A stretch of DNA of 48,185 nucleotides, taken from a virus. Each line of letters begins with the position of its first letter. Position 1 is the first letter of the stretch. The stretch spans positions 1-48,185 of IMG/VR virus record IMGVR_UViG_3300042292_000186; one strand, written 5' to 3'. Both the position numbers and the translations under genes were made by a program. The notes under the pieces were generated by a model. It saw only the letters and a list, made by a program, of their open reading frames with translations. It did no database searches and was not told the origin of the DNA. Shown here piece after piece: positions 26,849-34,308 of the stretch.

Positions 26849-27348
26849 CAGAAAAACTAAGCCAACTATTTAACTTACCACCTACAGAAGATGCCTCAGT
26901 CGAGGATGCAGTAACGACTATTGAAGAAAATCGTATGTTGATAGAAGAAACTGATCTTGCTATCGATAAGATTGATGCGGCCTTACCTTACGTTAACGAT
27001 TTAGATACCAGTGACAATGAGCTAGATGAATTAAGTGATTTGGCCAAAGAAAAATTTCAAGATTTAATTGATTTGGGAATGAATGTAGAAGCACGTTTTA
27101 GTGGACACATCTTAGCTACGGCAGGCACGTTACTAGGACACGCCATTACAGCCAAACAGGCTAAACTAGACAAGAAACTACGTATGGTCGACTTACAGCT
27201 TAAAAAAGCAAGATTAGATCTACAGATTGATCAGGCTAATAAAAAATCAGATGGCGATAAACTTGTTGATGCAGAAGATGGGCAAGGTGTAGTCATTGAC
27301 CGCAACGAACTGTTGAAGCAGATTTTAAGCAAAAACATCAACAAGTAA
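26845..27348 (+). CDS. gp16: Small terminase subunit, gp16-like
   Basis: A 167-residue, highly charged helical protein: an acidic N-terminus, a central helix pair (about residues 50-95) with A-K-E-K-F-Q-D-L-I-D-L-G, and a Lys-rich coiled-coil segment (about 100-140). This composition and length fit small terminase subunits of T4-like phages, which form rings that regulate the packaging ATPase. The large subunit lies 4.4 kb downstream on the same strand. T4 gp16 is 164 residues. No diagnostic catalytic motif exists for this family, so the name rests on layout and location. Confidence 0.6.
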   Translation: MTEKLSQLFNLPPTEDASVEDAVTTIEENRMLIEETDLAIDKIDAALPYVNDLDTSDNELDELSDLAKEKFQDLIDLGMNVEARFSGHILATAGTLLGHAITAKQAKLDKKLRMVDLQLKKARLDLQIDQANKKSDGDKLVDAEDGQGVVIDRNELLKQILSKNINK

Positions 27349-27362
27349 AAGTTACAAATTAG

Positions 27363-27370
27363 CATAAATA
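27363..27370 (+). promoter_or_regulatory. Late promoter
   Basis: CATAAATA at 27363-27370, 24 bases before the ATG at 27395. Confidence 0.6.
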
Positions 27371-27394
27371 ACACTATATCCGGGATTTATAGGC

Positions 27395-27961
27395 ATGAAG
27401 AATTTTTTAGAGTATTTAACAGAAGTAGACAAAACATACGAATTTCGTATTAAACTTGCAAACGTTGATATCAGCGAATGTTTAGAAAAATTACGTAATG
27501 CGCTTGATTCTTATGGTTTAACCAAGTTAGGAGAATCAAGACGTTTACCAATTAAAAGTGCTGACATTGACTTTCCTAATATGCCAAATGTCGAAATACA
27601 TTTGATGGATGCTGTACTTAAATATCCGTGCAACGAAGCACAATTATGTGCTATTATCAGTGAACGTGTAGGCATTCCTCAATGTTGTATTGTTGTAGTT
27701 TCACCAAATCATCCAGAAGAACAACGTCGATGGAATCTAGAAGGCAACGATGTGCGTGAATATGTGCAGGGCGAAGCTGTATTGGACAAGCCGTTAGAAG
27801 AAATCAAAAATGAAGAAGCCAGTAAACACTATGTAGAAGCTGGTACCTTATTAAAAGAATTAAGTAAAATTAAGTTTGAAATAGCTGGAACGGAAAAAGC
27901 AGACAGCAAAACATCCAATGACCTACCTGTAGGTACAACAAGCCCAATTAAAGGAAAGTAA
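27395..27961 (+). CDS. Conserved protein with capsid-targeting-like N-terminus
   Basis: A 188-residue protein. The first ten residues, M-K-N-F-L-E-Y-L-T-E, resemble the capsid-targeting peptide of T4 internal proteins (M-K-T-Y-Q-E-F-I-A-E), which the prohead protease removes after a Glu. The body (residues 15-125) is a compact alpha/beta domain with F-R-I-K-L-A and V-S-P-N-H-P-E-E-Q-R-R-W. The tail is charged and low-complexity. It has a late promoter and is followed one base later by the 827-residue protein. Incorporation into the head is inferred from the N-terminus; the biochemical role is unknown. Confidence 0.65.
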   Translation: MKNFLEYLTEVDKTYEFRIKLANVDISECLEKLRNALDSYGLTKLGESRRLPIKSADIDFPNMPNVEIHLMDAVLKYPCNEAQLCAIISERVGIPQCCIVVVSPNHPEEQRRWNLEGNDVREYVQGEAVLDKPLEEIKNEEASKHYVEAGTLLKELSKIKFEIAGTEKADSKTSNDLPVGTTSPIKGK

Positions 27962-27962
27962 C

Positions 27963-30446
27963 ATGAGCAACAATAACATTTATAACATTTTAAGCAAGCT
28001 AAATTCATTAACTGAATCAGCTAAACCTACAGCGGCACCTGAAGCTACAGTCTACGAAAGCGTAGATGCACGTGGTAGTATCACCGAAGCAGTTAAAAGT
28101 TTAGAAGCAAAATATCAAACTTTTAAAGAAGCTGCCGCTAAACCAGACTTCTTAGACTTAGATAAAGATGGCGACAAGAAAGAGCCAATGAAGCAAGCTG
28201 TTAAGGAAAAAAAAGCTGAACCTTTTAGTAGCGACGACTACGATGAATACGGTGTACGTCACTCCTCATCTTTTAATCAACCACCTAAGAAAGCAGTTAA
28301 AGATAAAAACAATGCCAAAGGTGCGTTTAACGATATGTTCGGTGGCGACGCAAATGACCTAACAAGCAAATTAAAAATTAAAGAAGGACAAGGCCCTTAC
28401 GAGTTGTATAATCCTAAACATCCTAAGTTCAAAGCTAACTACGAAAAATACAAAGCTAAACACCCAGACTGTACAATAGCAGAATATGTTGCAGCAATGA
28501 AAAAGAAAGAAGCAACTATGAATGAAGCATCATACGATGAGCCAGAAGCACCTAATGCCGATGCAATCGCTAAACGTAAACGTCTACAGGCTATCAAAGA
28601 TCGTCAAGAAGACGAGCGTGCAATGGGTAGTAAAGATGACACTAACACACCAATCCGTAAAGTTGCTGGTAAAGCCTACGGTGGTGCTGCCCAAGCTGTA
28701 GAAAAAGACGACGAGTTAGAAGAAGACAGTATAAATGAATTGGTTCGTATTGACCCTAGTCATCGCGCTGGCGGCAATTTTAAAGACCAGGCTGAACGAG
28801 ATTCGGCAGCTGCACAAGCGGCCGGTGTTAGAAAAAATAAACGTAGCTTTTGGGGCGATAAACAACCAGGGCAAGATGCGGCAATGCGTAAAGCAGATAT
28901 ACAAGGGGCAGCATCGGCTTCTAATCAGCAAACACAAGCAGGACGTATAGGTGTTGCTACAGCTACAAAATATAATGATAATTTTACTAAAAAATGGGTA
29001 GCACGCCCCGGTGATGATGGTAAAGGTGTAGTGGGTGAAGTAGCACCTCCAGGTGCTAAAGCTGAACGTATGGTTAAACATATTAAGAAAGGTTATGCTA
29101 AAGACGGCAACTTGTCTAAGAAAGAAAAAGGCATTGCTTATGCTACAGCATGGAAAGCTAAAAAAGCTGGTAGTTTAGAAGAAGCTACTGAATTCAAAGA
29201 CGCAGGCAAAATTAAAAATTCTGCTCCTGACATGAAAAAAGCCAAACCGGCTATGGTTAAAGAAAGTCGTGTTATGGAAGAAACAGATTACTTCTACGAA
29301 AAAGTTGCTAAATCATTATGTGAAAAGAATCCACATTTAGATACAGCAGGCGATGAGTTCTACGATGCAGTGCGTAAAGAAATGGTAGCACAAGGTATTC
29401 AACCTAATCGTGCTAGAAACATTCTATTAATGGATGAAGATTTCTTAGGTGACGTAGCAACATCGTATGGGCATTACTGTAAAGAAGTTGCTGAATCCGG
29501 TGTACCAATGAATAGTCATTTAGCTGGCATGGAAGAATTAGATGAATATTCAGATAGTATGACACAAGCACAGATCCCGTCACCTAGTAGTAGCCAACCT
29601 GTTACTACAGAATTGGACGAAATCGCTCGTTTGGCTGGACTACCTGCTTCGATGCAAGAAGCGGATACACAACAAGAAATTGGATTAGAAAGATCTAATT
29701 TAGAAGAGTTAGATGAAAGTTCAATCAATGAAGCTGCTACTCGTAAAGATTTCCGTATGGTAGCAGACTTAATTAGCAATATTCCAGACACAACTAAACG
29801 TGCAGAATTAGCTAATCATCATGCAGATATTTTTAAACAACAGAATCCACGTTTTAAACGTGATATGTTCTTATCAGCATGCGGTGTTAGTCCTGAAGAT
29901 GAATTACTACCTAACCCACCAGCCGAAATTAATCTTGATATGAACAGTTTGCCAGAAGCAGAAATGGCAGAAGGCAATGAATTCTCAGGCGCATTAAAAG
30001 CTGCTAAAGCAAGTGGTGCTAAAGAGTTTGAAGTTGACGGTAAACGTTATACAGTTAAAGAAGATATCAACGTCAGCATCACAGCTAACGGACAGGAAGA
30101 TGCACTTAACTTGTTCCGCAAATTAGCTGGTATGGATGAAGTTAATACACAACCAGCATTACGTACAGTTGGTGTAACTGAATTACCACAAGATTTAGAA
30201 TCAGCACTGGCACAAGGTGTTATTGAGCCAATGGAAGAAGAACGTGACATTGAATATTCAAACACACCCGATGAAAAAATTGCACCAGTTGACGCAGCAT
30301 ATCCGAGTGGCAACGACATGCACAAATCTAAAAAATCATACAGTGATAAACCATATCGCGGCGATAATCCGATGGCAGTTAAAGAAGCTGCTGAAGACAG
30401 TTTATGGAAAAAGTACAGTGGTATGTTAAAAGGTCTGATCAAATAG
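27963..30446 (+). CDS. Large acidic virion-associated protein (unknown)
   Basis: An 827-residue protein, low-complexity and rich in Glu, Lys, Ala and Asp. A calcium-loop-like D-L-D-K-D-G-D-K-K-E occurs near residue 62. A K-D-G-N-L-S-K-K-E-K-G-I-A-Y-A-T-A-W-K segment (about 380-398) is one I recall from marine T4-like phage proteins. Two copies of a short motif ending in L-A-G-[LM] (I-A-R-L-A-G-L, F-R-K-L-A-G-M) lie in the C-terminal half. Many N-E-A / E-E-A acidic patches could serve as prohead protease sites. It is likely an internal head or scaffold-related protein; function not proven. Confidence 0.65.
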   Translation: MSNNNIYNILSKLNSLTESAKPTAAPEATVYESVDARGSITEAVKSLEAKYQTFKEAAAKPDFLDLDKDGDKKEPMKQAVKEKKAEPFSSDDYDEYGVRHSSSFNQPPKKAVKDKNNAKGAFNDMFGGDANDLTSKLKIKEGQGPYELYNPKHPKFKANYEKYKAKHPDCTIAEYVAAMKKKEATMNEASYDEPEAPNADAIAKRKRLQAIKDRQEDERAMGSKDDTNTPIRKVAGKAYGGAAQAVEKDDELEEDSINELVRIDPSHRAGGNFKDQAERDSAAAQAAGVRKNKRSFWGDKQPGQDAAMRKADIQGAASASNQQTQAGRIGVATATKYNDNFTKKWVARPGDDGKGVVGEVAPPGAKAERMVKHIKKGYAKDGNLSKKEKGIAYATAWKAKKAGSLEEATEFKDAGKIKNSAPDMKKAKPAMVKESRVMEETDYFYEKVAKSLCEKNPHLDTAGDEFYDAVRKEMVAQGIQPNRARNILLMDEDFLGDVATSYGHYCKEVAESGVPMNSHLAGMEELDEYSDSMTQAQIPSPSSSQPVTTELDEIARLAGLPASMQEADTQQEIGLERSNLEELDESSINEAATRKDFRMVADLISNIPDTTKRAELANHHADIFKQQNPRFKRDMFLSACGVSPEDELLPNPPAEINLDMNSLPEAEMAEGNEFSGALKAAKASGAKEFEVDGKRYTVKEDINVSITANGQEDALNLFRKLAGMDEVNTQPALRTVGVTELPQDLESALAQGVIEPMEEERDIEYSNTPDEKIAPVDAAYPSGNDMHKSKKSYSDKPYRGDNPMAVKEAAEDSLWKKYSGMLKGLIK

Positions 30447-30447
30447 T

Positions 30448-30813
30448 ATGAAAATCAGCGAGGTAGTAAACGAAGCTAAGGGTAAAGAGAAGTTGCGTAA
30501 AGGTACACGCAATTCTCTACCCAACATGCAAAGTTATCCTAAATTAGATAATAATGCTAATCCATACCTGGCATATCGCTTTGGTATGGAGTTGGCAGGT
30601 AGTCCCGATGTTGACATGCCTGAGCGTGGCCCTGTAGGCAGTGAGTTTACTACTATAGGCTATAGTGACGCAGACCAAAAAATCATTGATCATGCTAGTA
30701 AGAAATTTGGTCTTAAACGTAAAACACATGGCGGTAAAGGCAGTGTTGAATCAGATACGGTTGGCAAAGTCAGCCCTGTGGCCAAACCCAAAAGGAACAA
30801 ATACGGTGTCTAA
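30448..30813 (+). CDS. Small conserved virion-associated protein
   Basis: A 121-residue basic protein. The N-terminus M-K-I-S-E-V-V-N-E-A-K again resembles a head-targeting peptide with a Glu at the potential cleavage point. The middle has P-Y-L-A-Y-R-F-G-M and the end is Lys/Gly-rich. It starts one base after the preceding stop and overlaps the next gene by 8 bases, so it belongs to one translational unit. The function is unknown. Confidence 0.6.
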   Translation: MKISEVVNEAKGKEKLRKGTRNSLPNMQSYPKLDNNANPYLAYRFGMELAGSPDVDMPERGPVGSEFTTIGYSDADQKIIDHASKKFGLKRKTHGGKGSVESDTVGKVSPVAKPKRNKYGV

Positions 30814-31045
30814 TTTAGACGATCTAGATCAATTAAAACATCTGGCAGGAGTCAACGGCAATGCAGGTAAACTAGCTGAATATAAAGGCTACGATAGTCC
30901 TACTAGATTAGAAGGAAGTAATCCTAGCATTACTGCCAACGAAAAAATACAATATCAACATGAGCACAACATCCAGCCTGGTACTCCGGAATGGTTTAAG
31001 CTGTGGTTTTCACTACCTAAATTAACGGGCGAAAGTCCATTCTAA
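30806..31045 (+). CDS. Small conserved protein, GTG start
   Basis: A 79-residue protein. GTG at 30806 is chosen because AAAGGA lies 10-15 bases upstream and it overlaps the previous stop in the usual way. A longer open frame from 30665 is contained in the previous gene and is rejected. The N-terminus reads L-D-D-L-D-Q-L-K-H-L-A-G-V, the same short L-A-G motif that occurs in the 827- and 716-residue proteins. The C-terminal P-E-W-F-K-L-W-F-S-L-P-K may be a binding peptide. No known domain. Confidence 0.65.
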   Translation: MSNLDDLDQLKHLAGVNGNAGKLAEYKGYDSPTRLEGSNPSITANEKIQYQHEHNIQPGTPEWFKLWFSLPKLTGESPF

Positions 31046-31058
31046 CTTAAACATTAAT

Positions 31059-31787
31059 ATGTTAGAAAAACCCATACACAATAATTCTAGATATTCTAAC
31101 CAAACTTTATTTTGGTCCGGGTCTGATTTTAAAGAACTATGGCAAAAGAATATGCTAATACCAGATAGTCTGAATTATTTAACTGACCGAGGTTGGTCAG
31201 ATGAACACTCAATAGAATACAAATACAATTCGCACGGGTTTCGGTGTAAAGAATTTGACAATACTCCATCTTATATAGCCATTGGGTGTAGTCACACCGA
31301 AGGAGTTGGATTACATATAGACCAAAGTTGGCCATCTAAATTGGCAAATAAATTGAATCAACCTGTTTTAAATCTTGGTGTCGGTGGTTCTAGTTTTGAT
31401 ACATGCTTTCGGTTACTAGATTTTTATATAAATTATATTAATGTGTTGGGAGTATTTCTATTAGAACCCCCTTCTAGTAGGTTTGAAATTTTTGAACATG
31501 AATGTCCGATAACTATTATGCCATCTAATGAGTTCAGTGGTGACAGGAAATTAATATACAGGTATTGGATATCTGGTGACAAAAATATTCATTATAATAT
31601 TAAAAAAAACAGGTTATCACTACAGGCATTGTGTAATATAAAACAAATTCCGTGCGTATCGTTGGAGTCAGATTCATCAGAATTTGACTATGATAAGGCA
31701 AGAGATTTAGCACATTATGGTATATTATCACACGAACATATTGCTAGTAAGTTTTTAGATAAGTATTTACATGGCAAAACCAACTGA
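31059..31787 (+). CDS. SGNH/GDSL hydrolase-like protein
   Basis: A 242-residue protein. Block I is I-A-I-G-C-S-H-T-E-G (nucleophile Ser in G-C-S), block II is N-L-G-V-G-G-S-S, and a C-terminal D-L-A-H gives the Asp/His pair. These are the parts of an SGNH esterase or acyltransferase. Such enzymes in phages may trim acetyl groups from surface glycans. It overlaps the terminase start by 17 bases, so it is translationally coupled to gp17. It looks AT-rich and may have been inserted between gp16-side genes and gp17. Confidence 0.7.
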   Translation: MLEKPIHNNSRYSNQTLFWSGSDFKELWQKNMLIPDSLNYLTDRGWSDEHSIEYKYNSHGFRCKEFDNTPSYIAIGCSHTEGVGLHIDQSWPSKLANKLNQPVLNLGVGGSSFDTCFRLLDFYINYINVLGVFLLEPPSSRFEIFEHECPITIMPSNEFSGDRKLIYRYWISGDKNIHYNIKKNRLSLQALCNIKQIPCVSLESDSSEFDYDKARDLAHYGILSHEHIASKFLDKYLHGKTN

Positions 31788-32694
31788 AAACGTTCTAGTA
31801 AAAAAGCCGCATACAGCGACAGCATTTACACAAGAACAAATTGCAGAATTTGTAAAATGTTCGGATCCTATTACAGGTCCAGAATATTTTATGAGCAATT
31901 ACTTCTATATACAGCATCCTACTCGAGGACGTATGCTGTATGCACCTTTCGAATATCAAAAACGACTAATACACAGCTACCACAACTATCGTTTTAGCAT
32001 AAGTCTAATGCCCAGGCAAACAGGTAAGTCAACTAGTGCCGCAGGTTATTTACTGTGGTATGCAATGTTTGTACCTGATAGTACTATCCTGATCGCCGCG
32101 CACAAATACACGGGTTCGCAAGAAATCATGCAGCGTATTCGCTATGCATACGAAAGTGTACCAGATCATATACGTGCTGGCGCCACTAGCTACAACAAAG
32201 GCAGTATTGACTTTGACAATGGTAGTCGTATAGTTTCAGCCACAACCACAGAAAACACAGGTCGTGGTATGTCAATATCATTACTTTACGCAGATGAGTT
32301 TGCATTTGTACGCCCTACTATAGGACGAGAATTTTGGACTTCGATTAGTCCCACACTAGCCACTGGTGGTAAATGTATTATTACTTCAACACCTAACAGT
32401 GATGAAGACCAGTTTGCTACCCTATGGAAAGGCGCTAACAAATGCTTGGATGAATATGGCAACGAAACAGAAATAGGCATAAATGGATTTAAAGCCTTTA
32501 GAAGCTATTGGAACGAACACCCAGATCGAGATGATGCCTGGGCTGCACAGCAACGGGCACAGCTAGGTGATGAACGCTTCCGACGTGAAATGGATTGTAT
32601 AACAGGTGATTCAACAATACAAATTAAATATCCAACTGGTGAACTAGCTACAGTATCAATAGTTGAACTTGAGGAAATATTGCGTAACACATAG
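31771..32694 (+). CDS. gp17: Large terminase gp17, N-terminal part fused to split-intein N-fragment
   Basis: This gene encodes 307 residues. The first 275 are the terminase ATPase domain. Walker A P-R-Q-T-G-K-S-T is at 81-88, Walker B L-L-Y-A-D-E-F at 171-177 and the coupling motif C-I-I-T-S-T-P-N at 202-209. At C276 the sequence changes to C-I-T-G-D-S-T, an intein start (block A), and continues for 32 residues to a TAG. The protein alone has no nuclease domain, which is found at 33559-34296. Protein trans-splicing with the C-part would give a TerL of about 520 residues (T4 gp17: 610). It powers DNA packaging. Confidence 0.93.
   Translation: MAKPTENVLVKKPHTATAFTQEQIAEFVKCSDPITGPEYFMSNYFYIQHPTRGRMLYAPFEYQKRLIHSYHNYRFSISLMPRQTGKSTSAAGYLLWYAMFVPDSTILIAAHKYTGSQEIMQRIRYAYESVPDHIRAGATSYNKGSIDFDNGSRIVSATTTENTGRGMSISLLYADEFAFVRPTIGREFWTSISPTLATGGKCIITSTPNSDEDQFATLWKGANKCLDEYGNETEIGINGFKAFRSYWNEHPDRDDAWAAQQRAQLGDERFRREMDCITGDSTIQIKYPTGELATVSIVELEEILRNT
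32596..32691 (+). other. Split intein N-fragment (about 32 residues)
   Basis: It starts with the splicing Cys (C276 of the N-terminase) and the block A motif C-I-T-G-D-S, and stops before block B would occur. Most split inteins break much later (around 100 residues). A break this early matches the atypical AceL-TerL intein (about 25 residues), which also sits in a phage terminase. Confidence 0.85.
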
Positions 32695-32716
32695 TTCTAG
32701 TTAGTTTGTAATGTTG

Positions 32717-32724
32717 GATAAATA
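32717..32724 (+). promoter_or_regulatory. Late promoter of the HNH gene, start on the ATG
   Basis: GATAAATA ends five bases before the ATG at 32730. In T4 the octamer spans -13 to -6, so the predicted +1 is the A of the ATG. The endonuclease can thus be transcribed separately, and leaderless. Confidence 0.6.
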
Positions 32725-32729
32725 ATAGT

Positions 32730-33248
32730 ATGAAAGAAATTACACACAAACATCATATTATTCCTAAACATGCTAGTGGCACAGACGATAGTACTAATCT
32801 AATAGAGTTAACAATAGAAGATCATGCAGAAGCACACAGGTTGCTATACGAGCAGTACAGACGATGGCAAGATAAAGTAGCGTGGCATGGATTGGCTAAA
32901 TTAACAAATGCTCATTATTTAATGCTTATTGAAAAAATGACCGGAGAAAATAATCCTATGTACGGAAAACCTGCTCCTAATAGAGGAGTTAAACGACCGG
33001 GTATAGGCGGTCGTAAGAAAGGAACTAAGTGGTCCGACGAAGAACGAGCTATTCACTCAGCGTCAAGAAGTAAAGAAGGGCATTATGATTATCTTAAAGA
33101 TCCCGCTAGGGCTAAGAAGATAAGTGATGCTAAAAAAGGTAGTAAAGGAACAACTACTGGCAGAAAATGGTACAATAATGGTACTAAACAAATATTAGCA
33201 AATGAATGTCCCGAAGGATATGTGCATGGCAGAATTAGTAAAAAATAA
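32730..33248 (+). CDS. Free-standing HNH homing endonuclease between the terminase halves
   Basis: A 172-residue protein. The N-terminal H-K-H-H-I-I-P-K-H followed by N-L-I-E-L-T and H-A-E-A-H-R-L is an HNH nuclease core. The middle has N-N-P-M-Y-G-K (NUMOD3-like DNA-binding repeats) and the end W-Y-N-N-G-T-K with P-E-G-Y...G-R, common in phage HNH proteins. It is in a different reading frame from both terminase parts and is not fused to the intein. The last 23 bases overlap the intein C-part. It probably cuts intein-less terminase genes to spread the element. Confidence 0.88.
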   Translation: MKEITHKHHIIPKHASGTDDSTNLIELTIEDHAEAHRLLYEQYRRWQDKVAWHGLAKLTNAHYLMLIEKMTGENNPMYGKPAPNRGVKRPGIGGRKKGTKWSDEERAIHSASRSKEGHYDYLKDPARAKKISDAKKGSKGTTTGRKWYNNGTKQILANECPEGYVHGRISKK

Positions 33249-33558
33249 TATAGGCTTACAAGTATTAACTGATACAGGGTATAGCGATTTCGATGGTCTT
33301 TTAATAAAAGGCCGACGTGAAACCATAATAATCACAATTGATAACTTTAAAATAGCGTGTACTCCTGACCATAAGATTTATGTTAAAGAAGATTTTGCTG
33401 TACCAGTTAGTGAATTGGTAGCCGGCGATATTATATTAACACGGGCTGGATTACGAAGTATTGCTGAAATTACTATAGGTGAAGAAGAAGAAGTTTACGA
33501 TTTACTTAATGTAGCACACAATAGACGATTTTATGCTAATAACGTATTGGTATCAAAT
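33226..33558 (+). other. Split intein C-fragment (about 111 residues)
   Basis: Contains block B (T46-P-D-H49), block F and block G ending in Asn111, followed by Cys+1. Together with the 32-residue N-part the intein is about 143 residues, mini-intein size, with no embedded endonuclease domain. Confidence 0.85.
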
Positions 33559-34296
33559 TGTGAATTTATCATCTGGGATGAGACTTTAATTAATCCTGGT
33601 CATTTAGTTGAAATGGCCGGAATTGACCCTATGGAACGGCAAGGACAGGTACGGTGGTATAAACGACCTGATCCTCAATACACTTATGTAGTGGCTCTGG
33701 ATCCTAGTCTAGGTACTGGTGGTGATCCTGCTGCAATACAGATCTTCGAATTGCCTACGTTCAAACAAATAGGTGAATGGCAGCATAATAAAACACCAGT
33801 TCAGCAACAGGTAGGCATTTTAACAGAAATTATTCGTTATTTAAATGACACAGTAAACCAAAATAATATCTATTACTCAGTTGAAAACAATACCCTAGGC
33901 GAGGCTGCGCTTATTAGTATCAGTGAAATTGGGGAAGAGAATATTAAAGGTATTTTCCTAAGTGAACCCAAACGTGCAGGTGCTACCCGTAGATATCGCA
34001 GAGGATTTAACACCACAAGTTCAACTAAAATTTCAGCATGTGCTAAACTAAAGAATTTAATTGAAAGTAAGCGCATGTCTATTGTAAGTAAACCGCTTAT
34101 ATCCGAACTAAAAACTTTTGTAGCACACGGACCTAGTTTTGCGGCCAAGCCAGGTGAAACAGATGATTTGGTCATGGCCTTGGTATTAGTGGTACGTATG
34201 GCTATGTTACTGCAGAGTTTCGACAGTCAAATTGATTTTAATATGAAAGATAGCCTCGAAGATGTAATCGAGCCTATGCCTTTCTACATTATGTAG
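33226..34296 (+). CDS. gp17: Split-intein C-fragment fused to terminase gp17 nuclease part
   Basis: The start at ATG 33226 is chosen because AAGGA lies seven bases before it; ATGs at 33202 and 33220 are possible. Residues 1-111 are the intein C-part: T-P-D-H block B at 46-49, a block F-like V-Y-D-L-L-N-V-A-H and a final V-L-V-S-N. Then C112 begins the C-extein C-E-F-I-I-W. The rest is the terminase nuclease domain. It has V-A-L-D-P-S-L-G-T-G-G-D, V-E-N-N-T-L-G-E and D-D-L-V-M-A, giving the catalytic acids that cut concatemeric DNA. The penultimate intein residue is Ser where most inteins have His. Confidence 0.93.
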   Translation: MAELVKNNIGLQVLTDTGYSDFDGLLIKGRRETIIITIDNFKIACTPDHKIYVKEDFAVPVSELVAGDIILTRAGLRSIAEITIGEEEEVYDLLNVAHNRRFYANNVLVSNCEFIIWDETLINPGHLVEMAGIDPMERQGQVRWYKRPDPQYTYVVALDPSLGTGGDPAAIQIFELPTFKQIGEWQHNKTPVQQQVGILTEIIRYLNDTVNQNNIYYSVENNTLGEAALISISEIGEENIKGIFLSEPKRAGATRRYRRGFNTTSSTKISACAKLKNLIESKRMSIVSKPLISELKTFVAHGPSFAAKPGETDDLVMALVLVVRMAMLLQSFDSQIDFNMKDSLEDVIEPMPFYIM

Positions 34297-34303
34297 ATAA
34301 ATA
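34296..34303 (+). promoter_or_regulatory. Late promoter with start on the ATG
   Basis: GATAAATA ends five bases before the ATG at 34309, the same spacing and nearly the same 16-base context as at 32717. It begins inside the terminase stop codon. Confidence 0.6.
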
Positions 34304-34308
34304 ATACT

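Noticed and set aside
28716-29081. Minus-strand and alternative plus-strand frames within the 827-residue gene
   Set aside because: They are nested in a clear coding frame, with Cys/Phe-rich shadow composition and no start signals.
30665-30805. Longer upstream start for the 79-residue gene
   Set aside because: That stretch is inside the preceding gene in another frame; the GTG at 30806 has the ribosome site.
31771-34296. Terminase broken by a sequencing frameshift or stop error
   Set aside because: The halves carry proper intein termini, the HNH gene between them is in another frame with its own promoter, and the C-part has its own ribosome site. One error could not produce this.
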